Shown in pieces: positions 54,320 to 62,881 of a stretch of 64,000 nucleotides of DNA. The position numbers were made by a program, and so were the translations under genes. A model generated the notes under the pieces. It was not told where the DNA came from and searched no databases. It was given only the letters and a program-made list of their open reading frames with translations. Numbering within the stretch: the first letter of the stretch is position 1; each line of letters opens with the position of its first letter. The stretch comes from JALZDI01 sp035557095 (lineage in GTDB: Bacteria; Actinomycetota; Actinomycetes; Propionibacteriales; Nocardioidaceae), in contig DATMEB010000071.1 in NCBI GenBank assembly GCA_035557095.1, positions 1-64,000 of the forward strand, read 5' to 3'.

Positions 54320-56096
54320 GGGTCGGACTGCCCTTGATCAGGTAGGCGGTGTTGACCAGCCCGAGATGGCTGAACGCCTGCGGGAAGTTGCCGACCTGCC
54401 GGCCGGTGCGCGGGTCGTACTCCTCGGCCAGCAGCCCCACGTCGTTGCGCAGGTCGAGAAGCTGCTCGAAGCGCTTGCGCGCCCGCTCGTGCTCGCCGAT
54501 GTAGTACTCGGCGTCGGCCATCCAGAACGAGCAGGCCAGGAACGCGCCCTCCTGGCCGGGCAGCCCGTCGACGTTCTCGCCTGCTCCGGCCTCGTCGGTC
54601 TGGTAGCGACGGACGAAACCGTCGTGGCTGAGCTCCTCGCGGATCCGGTGCACCGTGCTGACGAAGCGCGGGTCGTCGCCGCCGAGGAACCCCACCCGCG
54701 GCATCACGAGCACGGCGGCGTCGAGCGCCTTGCTGCCGAACGACTGCACGAACGCGCCGCGGTCCTCGTCGTACCCGCGCTCGCACACCTCACGGTGGAT
54801 CTCGTCGGCGATCGCGCGCCACCGCTTGCCCGCACCGGGCAGCCCGAGGCGCTCAACGGCCGCGGCCGCGCGGTCGAACGCGACCCAGCACATCACCTTG
54901 GAATGGGTGAAGTGCCGGCGTGGCCCGCGTACCTCCCACAGCCCCTCGTCCGGCTCCTGCCAGATCGAGGCCAGGTGGTCCGTGAGCGCCCGCTGCACCG
55001 GCCATGCGTGCCGGGGGTCGGCGATGTCCATCCGCCGGGCGAGCGCGAGCGCACCCATCACCTCGCCCCACACGTCGAGCTGCAGTTGGTCGGCGGCGGC
55101 GTTGCCGATGCGCACCGGCGCCGAGCCCTCGTAGCCGGGCAGCCAGTCGGCGACGTACTCGTTCAGCCGGCGCTCGCCCGCCACGCCGTACATGATCTGC
55201 AGGTCGCGCGGCGAGCCGGCGACGGCGCGCAGCAGCCAGTCGGCCCACGAGACCGCCTCGTCGGTGTAGCCGGAGTGCATCATCGACTCCAGCGTGAGCG
55301 TGGCGTCGCGCAGCCAGCAGTAGCGGTAGTCCCAGTTGCGCACGCCGCCCAGGTCCTCCGGCAGGGAGGTGGTGGCGGCCGCAACGATGCCGCCGGTCGG
55401 GCTGTACGTCAGTGCCTTCAGCGTCAGCAGCGACCGGATGATGGCGTCGCTGAACTCGCCCGTGGTGGTGCACCGGCCTCCCCACTGGGCCCAGAACTCG
55501 TGTGTGGAGGACAGCGAGCGCTCCATGTCGACCGGCGTCGGGGGAGGCCCGTACGACGGGTGCCAGGTGAGCACGAACGACACCCGGTCGCCCTCCTCGA
55601 CGGCGAACTCCGCCACCGAGGCGAAGTTGCGGCCGACGTGATGGACGTCGCTGCGCAGGTAGACCGCGTCCGGTCCCGCGATCCCGACCAACTGGCCGTC
55701 GACGCGGCGCACCCACGGGATGACGTGGCCGTAGTCGAACCGCAGGCGCAGCTCGCTGGACATCTCGACCCGGCCGGACAGCCCCTCGACCACCCGCACG
55801 ATGTCCGGCGCCCGGTCACGCGGGGGCATGTAGTCGGTCACCCTCACCGAGCCGCTCTGCAGGTCCCACGTGGACTCCAGTACCAGCGACTCGCCCGCGT
55901 ACCGGCGCGACGTGCACCGGTCGGCGCTCGCCGGCGCGAGGCGCCACGCGCCGTTCTCCTCGTCGCCGAGCAGCGCGGCGAAGCAGGCGGGGGAGTCGAA
56001 CCGCGGCAGGCACAGCCAGTCGATCGAGCCCTGCTTGCTGACCAGCGCCACCGTCTGGGTGTCGCCGATGATCGCGTAGTCCTCGATCAGCGCCAT
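54303..56096 (-). CDS. Glycoside hydrolase family 15 protein (glucoamylase/trehalase type)
   Basis: 597-aa cytosolic-looking enzyme with an N-terminal beta-sandwich ('DYAIIGDTQTVALVSKQGSIDWLCLPRFDSP') and a C-terminal (alpha/alpha)6 barrel. Catalytic glutamates are likely those in 'DEGLWEVRG' and 'LLAEEYDP'; 'RNWDYRYCWLRDATLTL' is a hallmark. Mycobacterial relatives are trehalases, so trehalose or an alpha-glucan is the probable substrate. No signal peptide is visible. ATG start at 56096. Overlaps the sirtuin gene tail to tail. Confidence 0.92.
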   Translation of the reverse strand: MALIEDYAIIGDTQTVALVSKQGSIDWLCLPRFDSPACFAALLGDEENGAWRLAPASADRCTSRRYAGESLVLESTWDLQSGSVRVTDYMPPRDRAPDIVRVVEGLSGRVEMSSELRLRFDYGHVIPWVRRVDGQLVGIAGPDAVYLRSDVHHVGRNFASVAEFAVEEGDRVSFVLTWHPSYGPPPTPVDMERSLSSTHEFWAQWGGRCTTTGEFSDAIIRSLLTLKALTYSPTGGIVAAATTSLPEDLGGVRNWDYRYCWLRDATLTLESMMHSGYTDEAVSWADWLLRAVAGSPRDLQIMYGVAGERRLNEYVADWLPGYEGSAPVRIGNAAADQLQLDVWGEVMGALALARRMDIADPRHAWPVQRALTDHLASIWQEPDEGLWEVRGPRRHFTHSKVMCWVAFDRAAAAVERLGLPGAGKRWRAIADEIHREVCERGYDEDRGAFVQSFGSKALDAAVLVMPRVGFLGGDDPRFVSTVHRIREELSHDGFVRRYQTDEAGAGENVDGLPGQEGAFLACSFWMADAEYYIGEHERARKRFEQLLDLRNDVGLLAEEYDPRTGRQVGNFPQAFSHLGLVNTAYLIKGSPTLSRQR

Positions 56097-56105
56097 GTCC
56101 TGTGC

Positions 56106-56843
56106 CTATCCCCTCCGACGACGGTCGCGCGACTCGGCGTAGGCGAAGTAGACGAACCCGCCGACCGCCAGCGCGGCGAAGAACCACCACTGCAGCCCGT
56201 AGAAGAAGTGTGGCCCGGAGTTGAGCTCCGGCGGGCCCTCCCGCGCCAGCGGACGCTCTGGTGCCGGACGCTCCTGCTGGGCGCTGACGTAGCCCTGCAG
56301 CAACGGGTCGGGGGTGATCCGTGTGAACCCCCGGCTCGAGATCAGCCGCACCTCGCCGTCGAACGGCGTGAACTCGTCCGGCTCGCCGCCCTGGTCCGGC
56401 ACGGCCCATCCGGTCACCGTCACCTCGCCGGAGGGCGGCGGGGGCGGATGGACCGGTGCCGTCGGGTCGTTGGTGACGGCCATCCAGCCGCGGTCGACGA
56501 GGACGCTCTCGCCCTGGGCCGAGCGCAGCGGGGTCAGCACGACGACTCCGGGCTGGCCGTCGCGGGTCTGGTAGCGCACCAGCGTCTCGTCGGCCAGGTC
56601 GTAGGCGCCGGTCACGCTGACCCGCCGCCACTGCCGCTGTTCGGGAAGCGGACGGTCGGCGGCCATCACCTGCGTCGCGGGTACCGCGGGTGCGTCCAGG
56701 TTGCGCGAGATGATCGCGTTCTCGGTGCGGCGCTCCTCGAGACGGTCGAACTGCCACACGCCGAGCCGCCAGCACAGGGCGCCGAGGAGGACCACGAACA
56801 GCCCGAACAGCACCCAGCGGCGGCTGAGCAGGAACCGGAACAC
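56106..56843 (-). CDS. SURF1 family cytochrome oxidase biogenesis protein
   Basis: 245-aa membrane protein with a helix at each end (about 10-30 and 215-235) and a periplasmic loop between, the SURF1/Shy1 layout. Family motifs are 'LGVWQFDRLEERR', 'RWRRVSVTGAYD'-like 'QWRRVSVTGAYDLADETLV', 'VLVDRGWMA' and C-terminal 'HFFYGLQWWFFA'. It assists heme a insertion into cytochrome aa3, so it complements ctaA/ctaB in this window. GTG start. Divergent from moaA. Confidence 0.92.
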   Translation of the reverse strand: MFRFLLSRRWVLFGLFVVLLGALCWRLGVWQFDRLEERRTENAIISRNLDAPAVPATQVMAADRPLPEQRQWRRVSVTGAYDLADETLVRYQTRDGQPGVVVLTPLRSAQGESVLVDRGWMAVTNDPTAPVHPPPPPSGEVTVTGWAVPDQGGEPDEFTPFDGEVRLISSRGFTRITPDPLLQGYVSAQQERPAPERPLAREGPPELNSGPHFFYGLQWWFFAALAVGGFVYFAYAESRDRRRRG

Positions 56844-56876
56844 GCCAGCGACGTTAGCCCGGCGTGGGCCACCCCC

Positions 56877-56890
56877 TAGGATTGGGGTGA
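56877..56890 (+). promoter_or_regulatory. Probable leaderless promoter of moaA
   Basis: TAGGAT (56877-56882) precedes ATG 56890 by seven bases, with the adjacent GTG 56887 as an alternative start. No ribosome binding site. Confidence 0.5.
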
Positions 56891-57906
56891 TGGCCTCAAT
56901 GACACACGCGCACCCCGAGGGGCTGGTGGACCGCTACGGCCGCCAGGCGACCGACCTCCGGGTGTCGCTGACCGATCGGTGCAACCTGCGCTGCGAGTAC
57001 TGCATGCCCGCCGAGGGCCTCGACTGGCTGCCCTCCGACGACGTGCTGACCGACACCGAAGTGGTGCGGCTGGTCAACGTCGCGGTCACCCGGCTGGGTG
57101 TCGACGAGGTGCGCTTCACCGGCGGCGAGCCGCTCGTCCGTCGCGGCCTGGTCGACATCGTCGGCGCGACGACAGCACTCCGGCCGCGGCCGCGAACCGC
57201 GCTCACCACCAACGCCCTCGGCCTGCAACGCACGGCCCGGGCGTTGGCCGACGCCGGCCTCGACCGCGTCAACGTGAGCCTCGACACGATCCGCCCCGAC
57301 ACGTTCGCGCAGATCACCCGTCGCGACCGGCTGCAGGACGTGCTCTCCGGTCTCTCCGCCGCCGCCGAGCAGGGTCTGGCGCCGGTGAAGATCAACGCGG
57401 TCCTGTTGCGCGACGTCAACGACGACCAGGCTCCCGAGCTGCTGCGGTGGGCGATCGACCACGGCTACGAGCTGCGCTTCATCGAGCAGATGCCGCTGGA
57501 TGCGCAGCACGGCTGGCGACGCGACACGATGATCACCGCGGACGAGATCTTCGACCGGCTGGCCGAGCAGTTCACGCTGACCCCCGACTCCGAGGAGCGT
57601 GGCAGCGCACCGGCGGAGCGTTTCCTCGTCGACGGCGGACCGGCCACGGTCGGCGTGATCGCTTCGGTCACGCGCCCGTTCTGCGGCGACTGCGACCGGG
57701 TGCGGCTGACCGCCGACGGCCAGGTCCGTAACTGCCTGTTCGCCCGGGAGGAGTCCGACCTGCGTACGCCGCTGCGCGACGGTGCCGACGACGAAGAGCT
57801 GGCCAACCGCTGGCGGCTCGCGGTCGCGGGCAAGCGCGCGGGCCACGGCATCGACGACCCGGCGTTCGTGCAGCCGACCCGGTCGATGTCGGCCATCGGA
57901 GGCTAG
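56890..57906 (+). CDS. moaA: GTP 3',8-cyclase MoaA
   Basis: 338-aa radical SAM enzyme starting molybdenum cofactor synthesis from GTP. The N-terminal cluster motif CxxxCxxC is in 'TDRCNLRCEYCMP'. The second [4Fe-4S] site is in 'FCGDCDRVRLTADGQVRNC'. 'FTGGEPLVRRGL' binds SAM. The C-terminus ends in the required Gly-Gly (MSAIGG). Its TAG shares the CTAG palindrome with the stop of the opposite gene. No other moa genes are in the window. Confidence 0.96.
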   Translation: MASMTHAHPEGLVDRYGRQATDLRVSLTDRCNLRCEYCMPAEGLDWLPSDDVLTDTEVVRLVNVAVTRLGVDEVRFTGGEPLVRRGLVDIVGATTALRPRPRTALTTNALGLQRTARALADAGLDRVNVSLDTIRPDTFAQITRRDRLQDVLSGLSAAAEQGLAPVKINAVLLRDVNDDQAPELLRWAIDHGYELRFIEQMPLDAQHGWRRDTMITADEIFDRLAEQFTLTPDSEERGSAPAERFLVDGGPATVGVIASVTRPFCGDCDRVRLTADGQVRNCLFAREESDLRTPLRDGADDEELANRWRLAVAGKRAGHGIDDPAFVQPTRSMSAIGG

Positions 57907-58115
57907 GCGGAACCCTGCGAGGGGTCGAACGGCTCGGTCTCGCGAAGGAACCCGCGCGCGGACAGGAACCCGTCGAGGTGCTCGCGGTGCTCGTCGCAGG
58001 CGAGCCAGGTCTTGCGGCGCTCGGCGCTGTGGATCTTCGGGTTGTTCCAGAGCAGTGCCCACGCGGCGGGTGTGCGGCAGCCCTTGGCCGAGCAGACGTG
58101 TTCGGTGTCGTTCAT
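57903..58115 (-). CDS. Small Cys/His-containing actinobacterial protein, unknown function
   Basis: 70-aa protein with probable metal ligands in 'HVCSAKGCRTPA' and 'LACDEHREHLDGFL', suggesting a small zinc-binding fold. Conserved-looking proteins of this kind are annotated as hypothetical in actinobacteria. ATG at 58115 with AGGAGG about 12 bases upstream. Tail-to-tail with moaA; their stop codons overlap in one CTAG. I do not recognise a function. Confidence 0.75.
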   Translation of the reverse strand: MNDTEHVCSAKGCRTPAAWALLWNNPKIHSAERRKTWLACDEHREHLDGFLSARGFLRETEPFDPSQGSA

Positions 58116-58140
58116 GCGCGGCTCGACCTCCTGCGCGCTG

Positions 58141-58160
58141 TGTGGCCGAATGTGGCCGAA
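58141..58160. repeat. Tandem 10-base repeat TGTGGCCGAA x2
   Basis: Two perfect adjacent copies at 58141-58150 and 58151-58160, in the region upstream of the small Cys/His gene, possibly a regulator site. The 58116-58335 interval otherwise holds only the hairpin noted separately; I see no gene in it. Confidence 0.5.
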
Positions 58161-58183
58161 ACTGTGGGGGCCGGCATGAGGAA

Positions 58184-58216
58184 GCCGGACAGCTGCGGGG
58201 GGAACAGCCGTCCGGC
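58184..58216. terminator. Possible terminator hairpin downstream of the DUF3099 gene
   Basis: GCCGGAC-A-GCTG ... CAGC-C-GTCCGGC forms 11 bp with one mismatch and a 9-base G-rich loop. It is 120 bases after the DUF3099 stop on the minus strand and before the small Cys/His gene. Confidence 0.4.
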
Positions 58217-58335
58217 TCCACTTCCCAAGGCACTCCTCGGGGGGACGTGGAGTACCAGGTGGCCCGAGATCGCACGTGAGGGTGGAAATGACCCCGGGGT
58301 TTGTGCACGCAGAGTCAGGCTAGCATCACGTGTCG

Positions 58336-58704
58336 TCATTGCCCATAGTGTTCCGACGTGCCCGGTTCGCGTCCTGGAGCGCCGTTCTCCGAGCGGTCGG
58401 CGGGCCCGGCTTCGAGCATCGGACGGCTGTCGTCGACGAACGGCTCGGGCACGTCGCGGTCTACCTCTCCGCTCGCGTTGGCCGCGATCACGGCGACGTA
58501 CGGCAGCAGGACGGCGCCGGCGATGAACGCCCAACGCAGTGCTCCGTCGGTCACCACGGCGAGCACGAAGCAGAGCGTGCGGATGCCCATCGAGATCAGG
58601 TAGCGGGTCTGCCGGCCACGCACGCGCTCGGAGTGGCTGGTCTGCGCGGAGGTGATGCGCACCGACTCGTCGCCCGACGACGACTCCCTGCTGGTGCGGT
58701 GCAT
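58336..58704 (-). CDS. DUF3099 family membrane protein
   Basis: 122-aa actinobacterial membrane protein. The family core 'RQTRYLISMGIRTLCFVLAVV' and 'WAFIAGAVLLPYVAVIAANA' gives two transmembrane helices (about 37-55 and 58-76), followed by a disordered acidic tail. ATG with GGAGGAGG immediately upstream. Function unknown. Divergent from dodecin. Confidence 0.85.
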   Translation of the reverse strand: MHRTSRESSSGDESVRITSAQTSHSERVRGRQTRYLISMGIRTLCFVLAVVTDGALRWAFIAGAVLLPYVAVIAANASGEVDRDVPEPFVDDSRPMLEAGPADRSENGAPGREPGTSEHYGQ

Positions 58705-58801
58705 GCTGCCTCCTCCACCCCCAACGGTACGCCGCGCGAGGCGGCATGATGGCGTGGGGAGCAGGAGTCTTCAGCAGCCCCGCCCTACGGAGGAGGAACA
58801 G

Positions 58802-59017
58802 ATGTCCAGTCGCACCTACCGCGTCACCGAGATCGTCGGCACGTCGCCGGAGGGCATCGACCAGGCGATCAGGAACGGCGTCGACCGCGCCGCGAAGACC
58901 CTGCGGCACGTCGACTGGTTCGAGGTGAGCCAGATGCGCGGACATGTCGTCGATGGTGCTGTCGAGCACTTCCAGGTCACGATGAAGCTGGGCTTCCGGC
59001 TGGAGGACGACGAGTGA
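58802..59017 (+). CDS. Dodecin family flavin-binding protein
   Basis: 71-aa subunit of the hollow dodecameric flavin (or CoA) store. 'YRVTEIVGTSPEGIDQAIRNGV' and 'LRHVDWFEVSQMRGHV' with the flavin-stacking Trp, and the final 'QVTMKLGFRLE' strand, are diagnostic. ATG at 58802 chosen from GGAGGAGGA upstream; the frame's earlier starts are rejected as too long. CATGAT at 58745-58750 may be its -10. Confidence 0.93.
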   Translation: MSSRTYRVTEIVGTSPEGIDQAIRNGVDRAAKTLRHVDWFEVSQMRGHVVDGAVEHFQVTMKLGFRLEDDE

Positions 59018-59124
59018 CGTGAGGGGCGCCCGGGGTCCAGGCGGCCGTCGCCGTTTCGGCGTACCACCGGGTAGCCGGTAGCGTCCCAAGCGCACACGCC
59101 GCGAGCGATGCCTGGAGGTTCATC

Positions 59125-59829
59125 GTGGGCAGATCGGTGCTCGTCACCGGAGGCAACCGTGGGATCGGGCGAGCCATCGCGCAGGGCTTCGCCGACGCCG
59201 GCGACTCGGTCGCCGTCACCTATCGCAGCGGTGACCCGCCCGATGGCTTCTGCGCGGTCCGCTGCGACGTGACCGACCCGGAGTCGGTCGAGGCGGCGTT
59301 CAAGGAGATCGAGGAGCAGCAGGGGCCGGTCGAGGTTCTCGTCGCCAACGCGGGGATCACCCGCGACACGCTGCTGCTGCGGATGTCCGAGGACGACTGG
59401 GAGAGCGTGCTGCAGACCAACCTCACCGGCTCGTTCCGCGTGGCCAAGCGGGCCGCTAAGGGCATGCTGCGGCTCAAGCGGGGCCGCGTCGTGTTCATCT
59501 CGTCGGTGGTGGGTCTGCTCGGCTCGGCCGGGCAGGTCAACTACGCCGCCAGCAAGGCCGGCCTGGTCGGGATGGCGCGCTCCATAGCCCGTGAGCTCGG
59601 CAGCCGCGGCATCACCGCCAACGTCGTGGCACCGGGCTTCGTGGAGACCGACATGACCGCCGAGCTGCCGGAGGAGAAGCGCGCCGAGTACCTCCAGACG
59701 ATCCCGTTGCAGCGGTACGCCAGCAGCGAGGAGATCGCCGCGGTCGTGCGCTGGCTGGCCGGAGACGACGCGGGGTACATCACCGGTGCGGTCATCCCGG
59801 TGGACGGCGGACTCGGCATGGGTCACTGA
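59125..59829 (+). CDS. fabG: 3-oxoacyl-ACP reductase FabG
   Basis: 234-aa short-chain dehydrogenase reducing 3-oxoacyl-ACP with NADPH in fatty acid (FAS-II) elongation. NADP loop 'VTGGNRGIGRAIAQGF', 'ANAGITRDTLLLRM', the catalytic Ser ('FISSVVGL'), YxxxK 'YAASKAG' and 'VAPGFVETDMT' are present. GTG start with GGAGG eight bases upstream. Paired with fabI ten bases downstream, like mycobacterial fabG1-inhA. Confidence 0.96.
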   Translation: MGRSVLVTGGNRGIGRAIAQGFADAGDSVAVTYRSGDPPDGFCAVRCDVTDPESVEAAFKEIEEQQGPVEVLVANAGITRDTLLLRMSEDDWESVLQTNLTGSFRVAKRAAKGMLRLKRGRVVFISSVVGLLGSAGQVNYAASKAGLVGMARSIARELGSRGITANVVAPGFVETDMTAELPEEKRAEYLQTIPLQRYASSEEIAAVVRWLAGDDAGYITGAVIPVDGGLGMGH

Positions 59830-59839
59830 GAGGAGCAGC

Positions 59840-60610
59840 ATGGGAATCCTGGACGGCAAGCGCATCCTGGTCGCCGGCGTCACGATGGACAGCTCCATCG
59901 GCTACGCGGTGGCCCGTGTGGCCCAGGAGGAGGGCGCCACCGTGGTGATCTCCAACTTCGGTCGCGCGCTGGGCATCACCCGCCGCATCGCCGGCCGGCT
60001 GCCCAAGGAGACCCCGGTGGTCGAGCTCGACGTCACCGACGAGGAGCACCTCGCGGCCTTGCCCGACCGTCTCGGCGAGCACGTCGACGGGCTCGACGGG
60101 GTCGTGCACTCGATCGCCTTCGGCAACCCCGAGACCATGCTGGGCGGCAAGTTCATGACCGCGCCCTGGTCGGATGTGTCGCAGGCGGTGCAGGTGTCGG
60201 CGTACTCGCTGATGTCGCTGTCGTCGGCGTGCATGCCCCTGATGGAGAAGGGCGGCTCGATCGTCGGTATGACCTTCGACGCCACCGTCGCCTGGCCGGC
60301 GTACGACTGGATGGGTGTCGCGAAGGCCGGGCTCGAGTCGTGCGCGCGCTACCTCGCCCGTGACCTCGGCCCGCAGGGTGTGCGGGTCAACCTGGTGTCG
60401 GCGGGTCCGCTGAAGACGCTCGCCGCGAAGGCGATCCCCGGGTTCGAGGACCTGGAGTCGATGTGGAGCGACAGGTCGCCGCTGGGCTGGGACGAGCAGG
60501 ACAACATGCCCGCCGCCCGCTCCGTGGTGGCGCTGCTCAGCGACTTCTTCCCCGCGACCACGGGCGAGATCGTGCACGCCGACGGCGGCTACCACGCGAT
60601 GGGCGCCTAG
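59840..60610 (+). CDS. fabI: Enoyl-ACP reductase FabI/InhA type
   Basis: 256-aa NADH-dependent enoyl reductase completing the FAS-II cycle, the enzyme class inhibited by isoniazid adducts and triclosan. 'RILVAGVTMDSSIGYAVARVAQ' is the InhA-type cofactor loop, 'VHSIAFGNPETMLGG' follows, and the catalytic Tyr-x6-Lys is 'YDWMGVAKAGLES'. ATG at 59840 with GAGGAGC upstream; translated right after fabG. Confidence 0.95.
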   Translation: MGILDGKRILVAGVTMDSSIGYAVARVAQEEGATVVISNFGRALGITRRIAGRLPKETPVVELDVTDEEHLAALPDRLGEHVDGLDGVVHSIAFGNPETMLGGKFMTAPWSDVSQAVQVSAYSLMSLSSACMPLMEKGGSIVGMTFDATVAWPAYDWMGVAKAGLESCARYLARDLGPQGVRVNLVSAGPLKTLAAKAIPGFEDLESMWSDRSPLGWDEQDNMPAARSVVALLSDFFPATTGEIVHADGGYHAMGA

Positions 60611-60614
60611 GGCC

Positions 60615-61598
60615 ATGCCCCGGGTGCAGACCCGGTTCACCGAGCGGTTCGGCGTCGAGGTCCCGGTCGTCGGCGCCCCGATGGCCGGCGCGACCGGCGG
60701 CGCACTGGCTGGTGCGGTCTCGGCCGCCGGTGGCCTCGGCATGATCGGCATCGGCCCGGGCGCGGATCCGGGCTGGGTCCGTGAGCAGGTCGCGCTGGCG
60801 GCTGCGTCCGGGAGGCCCTACGGCGGCGGGCTGCTGGCATGGTCGTTGCCAGACCAGCCCGGTGTCCTCGACACGCTGCTCGAGGGCGCCGACGGTCGGG
60901 CGCCGGCCGTGGTGTCGGTGAGCTTCGGTGACTACGCGCCGTACGTCCCGGTGATCAAGGACGCCGGGGTGGCGGTGGCGACCCAGGTCGGCACCGTCGC
61001 CGACGCGCTCGCGGCCGAGCAGGCCGGAGTCGACGTGCTGGTGGCACGCGGCGGGGAGGGTGGCGGCCACGGCCGCAACGTGGTGGCGACGCTGCCGCTG
61101 CTGCAGGCGGTGCTGTCGCGGGTGGAGATGCCGGTGCTGGCCGCCGGCGGCGTCGGCACTGCACGCGGGCTGGCTGCCGTGCTGGCCGCCGGGGCGGCAG
61201 GCGCGTGGGTCGGTACGGCGTTCCTGACCTGTCGCGAGTCGCTCACCGCCGACGTCGTGGCCGCGCGGCTGGCCGAGGTCGACGAGACCGGCACGGAGTA
61301 CGGCACGGTGTTCGACATCGCCTCCGGGCTGGCCTGGCCGCCGGAGTTCGGCGGCCGGGCCGTGCGCAACGCGTTCTTCGAGAGCTGGCAGGGCCGCGAG
61401 ACCGAGCTCGCCGGCAACCGGGGGGCCATGGAGCAGTTCCAGGCCGCCCGCGGGGAGCTGGACCTGAGCAGGATGTCGCTGTACGCCGGTCAGGGCGTCG
61501 GCCTGCTCGACGAGCGGCGCCGGCCGGCCGCGGAGGTCGTCGCGGAGCTCGCGGGCGCGGCCGAGCTGTTGCGGCAGGCCGCCGACCTGGTGCGCTGA
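60615..61598 (+). CDS. Nitronate monooxygenase-like flavoprotein
   Basis: 327-aa FMN-dependent TIM-barrel enzyme of the 2-nitropropane dioxygenase/nitronate monooxygenase family, which includes detoxifying and enoyl reductase-like (FabK) members. N-terminal 'VPVVGAPMAGATGGALAGAVSAAGGLGMIG', 'VDVLVARGGEGGGHG' with the conserved His, and 'VLAAGGVGTARGLAAVLAAGAAGAWVGTAF' bind FMN. It starts four bases after fabI, so it may be co-transcribed; a role beside FAS-II is possible but unproven. Confidence 0.9.
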   Translation: MPRVQTRFTERFGVEVPVVGAPMAGATGGALAGAVSAAGGLGMIGIGPGADPGWVREQVALAAASGRPYGGGLLAWSLPDQPGVLDTLLEGADGRAPAVVSVSFGDYAPYVPVIKDAGVAVATQVGTVADALAAEQAGVDVLVARGGEGGGHGRNVVATLPLLQAVLSRVEMPVLAAGGVGTARGLAAVLAAGAAGAWVGTAFLTCRESLTADVVAARLAEVDETGTEYGTVFDIASGLAWPPEFGGRAVRNAFFESWQGRETELAGNRGAMEQFQAARGELDLSRMSLYAGQGVGLLDERRRPAAEVVAELAGAAELLRQAADLVR

Positions 61599-61637
61599 CG
61601 CGCCTGGCGATTCGCTGCCTCCGAGCACCTGCGGCGC

Positions 61638-61650
61638 TAGCGTTCGGGTG
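61638..61650 (+). promoter_or_regulatory. Probable leaderless promoter of the Mur-ligase-like gene
   Basis: TAGCGT (61638-61643) is six bases before the GTG start with no ribosome binding site. Confidence 0.45.
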
Positions 61651-62834
61651 TGGCGACCTCGCTGACCGAGCTGCGCATCCTCGACGGACCTAACCTGTAC
61701 TTCCCGCACGCGGCGGTCCGCCTCACCCTCGACCTGACCAGGCTGGTCGAGCTGAGCGAGCACGAGGCCTCAGAGCTCGCCGCTCGCATGGGCCTGCGCG
61801 CCGCGCGTCCGGGGCCGGCCGGCACCGGGTTCCGGCAGCGGTTCGCCGCGAGGCTCACCGCCCGGCTGGTGCGCCAGGTGGCGGCCGAGGCCGGAACGCA
61901 GCGGCTCGCGGTGCGGGTGCGCCCGGAGCGTGACGTGCACCGGGTCGTGGTGGCCTACCCCTGGCGGCACCGTTCGCGGGCCGAGGCGCTCGGGCGGGCG
62001 GTGGCCGAGGTGCTCGATGCGGTGCCGGTCGCGGACTTCGAGGGTCTGGTCGAACGGGTGGCGGGGTCGGTGCGCGACGCCGACCTCGGGCCCGCGCCAC
62101 GGGCGCTGCACCCGCGGATCCCGGTGGTGGCGGTCACCGGCAGCCTGGGCAAGACCACGACCTGCCGTCTGATCGCGCATCTGGGCTCCTGCGCCGGCCG
62201 GCGCGTGGGATGGTCCAGCGCCGACGGGATCCACGTCGACGGCGTCCTGGTCGAGGCGGGTGACTACTCCGGTCCCGGGGGTGCAGGCCGGCTGCTCGCC
62301 CGCCCGGAGGTGGACCTCGCAGTCACCGAGACCGGACACGGCAGCATCCTGGCCGGCGGCATCGGCGTGACGCACAACGACGTCTCCGTGGTCACCAACG
62401 TCGTCGACGCGGTCGACCCGGACGGCGTGCACATCGGAACGGTGGACGAGCTCGCCGAGCTGAAGTCGGTGGTCACCCGCATCACGCGTTCGGACGGGTG
62501 GTGCGTGCTCAACGGCGACGACCCGCGGGTGTGGTCGATGCGCGTGCTGTCGCCCGCTCGGACGTGGACGTTCTCGCGCGACCCCGACTCGCCCGCGGTG
62601 CACGACCTGCTCGAGGACGCGGGGCGGGCCACGACCGTGATCGACGGCTGGGTCAGCGTGCTGGAGTCGGGTCGCGACCCCGATCCGCTGGTGCGGCTGG
62701 CCGACGTGCCGCTGACGTCCCCGCCCGGTTCGGCGTACGACGTGGAGAACGTGCTGGCGGCGGTCTCGGCGGGCCTGGCGGTCGGTCTGCCCCGGGCCGC
62801 GGTCGTGGAGGGGCTCGCGTCGTTCGCCGGGTAG
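61650..62834 (+). CDS. CphA/Mur-ligase-like protein lacking the C-terminal domain
   Basis: 394-aa protein. Residues ~1-130 resemble the N-terminal region of cyanophycin-synthetase-type proteins ('LRILDGPNLYFPHAAVRLTLDL'). The rest is a Mur-ligase central ATPase domain with P-loop 'AVTGSLGKTTTCRLIAHLG', 'DGIHVDGVLVEAGDYSGPG' and 'VSVVTNVVDAVDPDGVHIGTVDELAELK'. No ATP-grasp domain is present. It ends at 'VEGLASFAG', where relatives continue into a C-terminal domain with a 'DYAHNP' motif; I see no continuation in any frame before the next gene. Substrate unknown. It may be an incomplete ligase or a natural short form. Confidence 0.7.
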   Translation: MATSLTELRILDGPNLYFPHAAVRLTLDLTRLVELSEHEASELAARMGLRAARPGPAGTGFRQRFAARLTARLVRQVAAEAGTQRLAVRVRPERDVHRVVVAYPWRHRSRAEALGRAVAEVLDAVPVADFEGLVERVAGSVRDADLGPAPRALHPRIPVVAVTGSLGKTTTCRLIAHLGSCAGRRVGWSSADGIHVDGVLVEAGDYSGPGGAGRLLARPEVDLAVTETGHGSILAGGIGVTHNDVSVVTNVVDAVDPDGVHIGTVDELAELKSVVTRITRSDGWCVLNGDDPRVWSMRVLSPARTWTFSRDPDSPAVHDLLEDAGRATTVIDGWVSVLESGRDPDPLVRLADVPLTSPPGSAYDVENVLAAVSAGLAVGLPRAAVVEGLASFAG

Positions 62835-62881
62835 GGCAGACTGGACACAGAGTCTCCAGGCAGTCGAGGTGGAACGAGCAC

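Noticed and set aside
58116..58335. Possible small protein starting MRKPDSCGGN on the plus strand
   Set aside because: No ribosome binding site, runs antisense into the DUF3099 gene, and the composition becomes Arg-rich shadow sequence.
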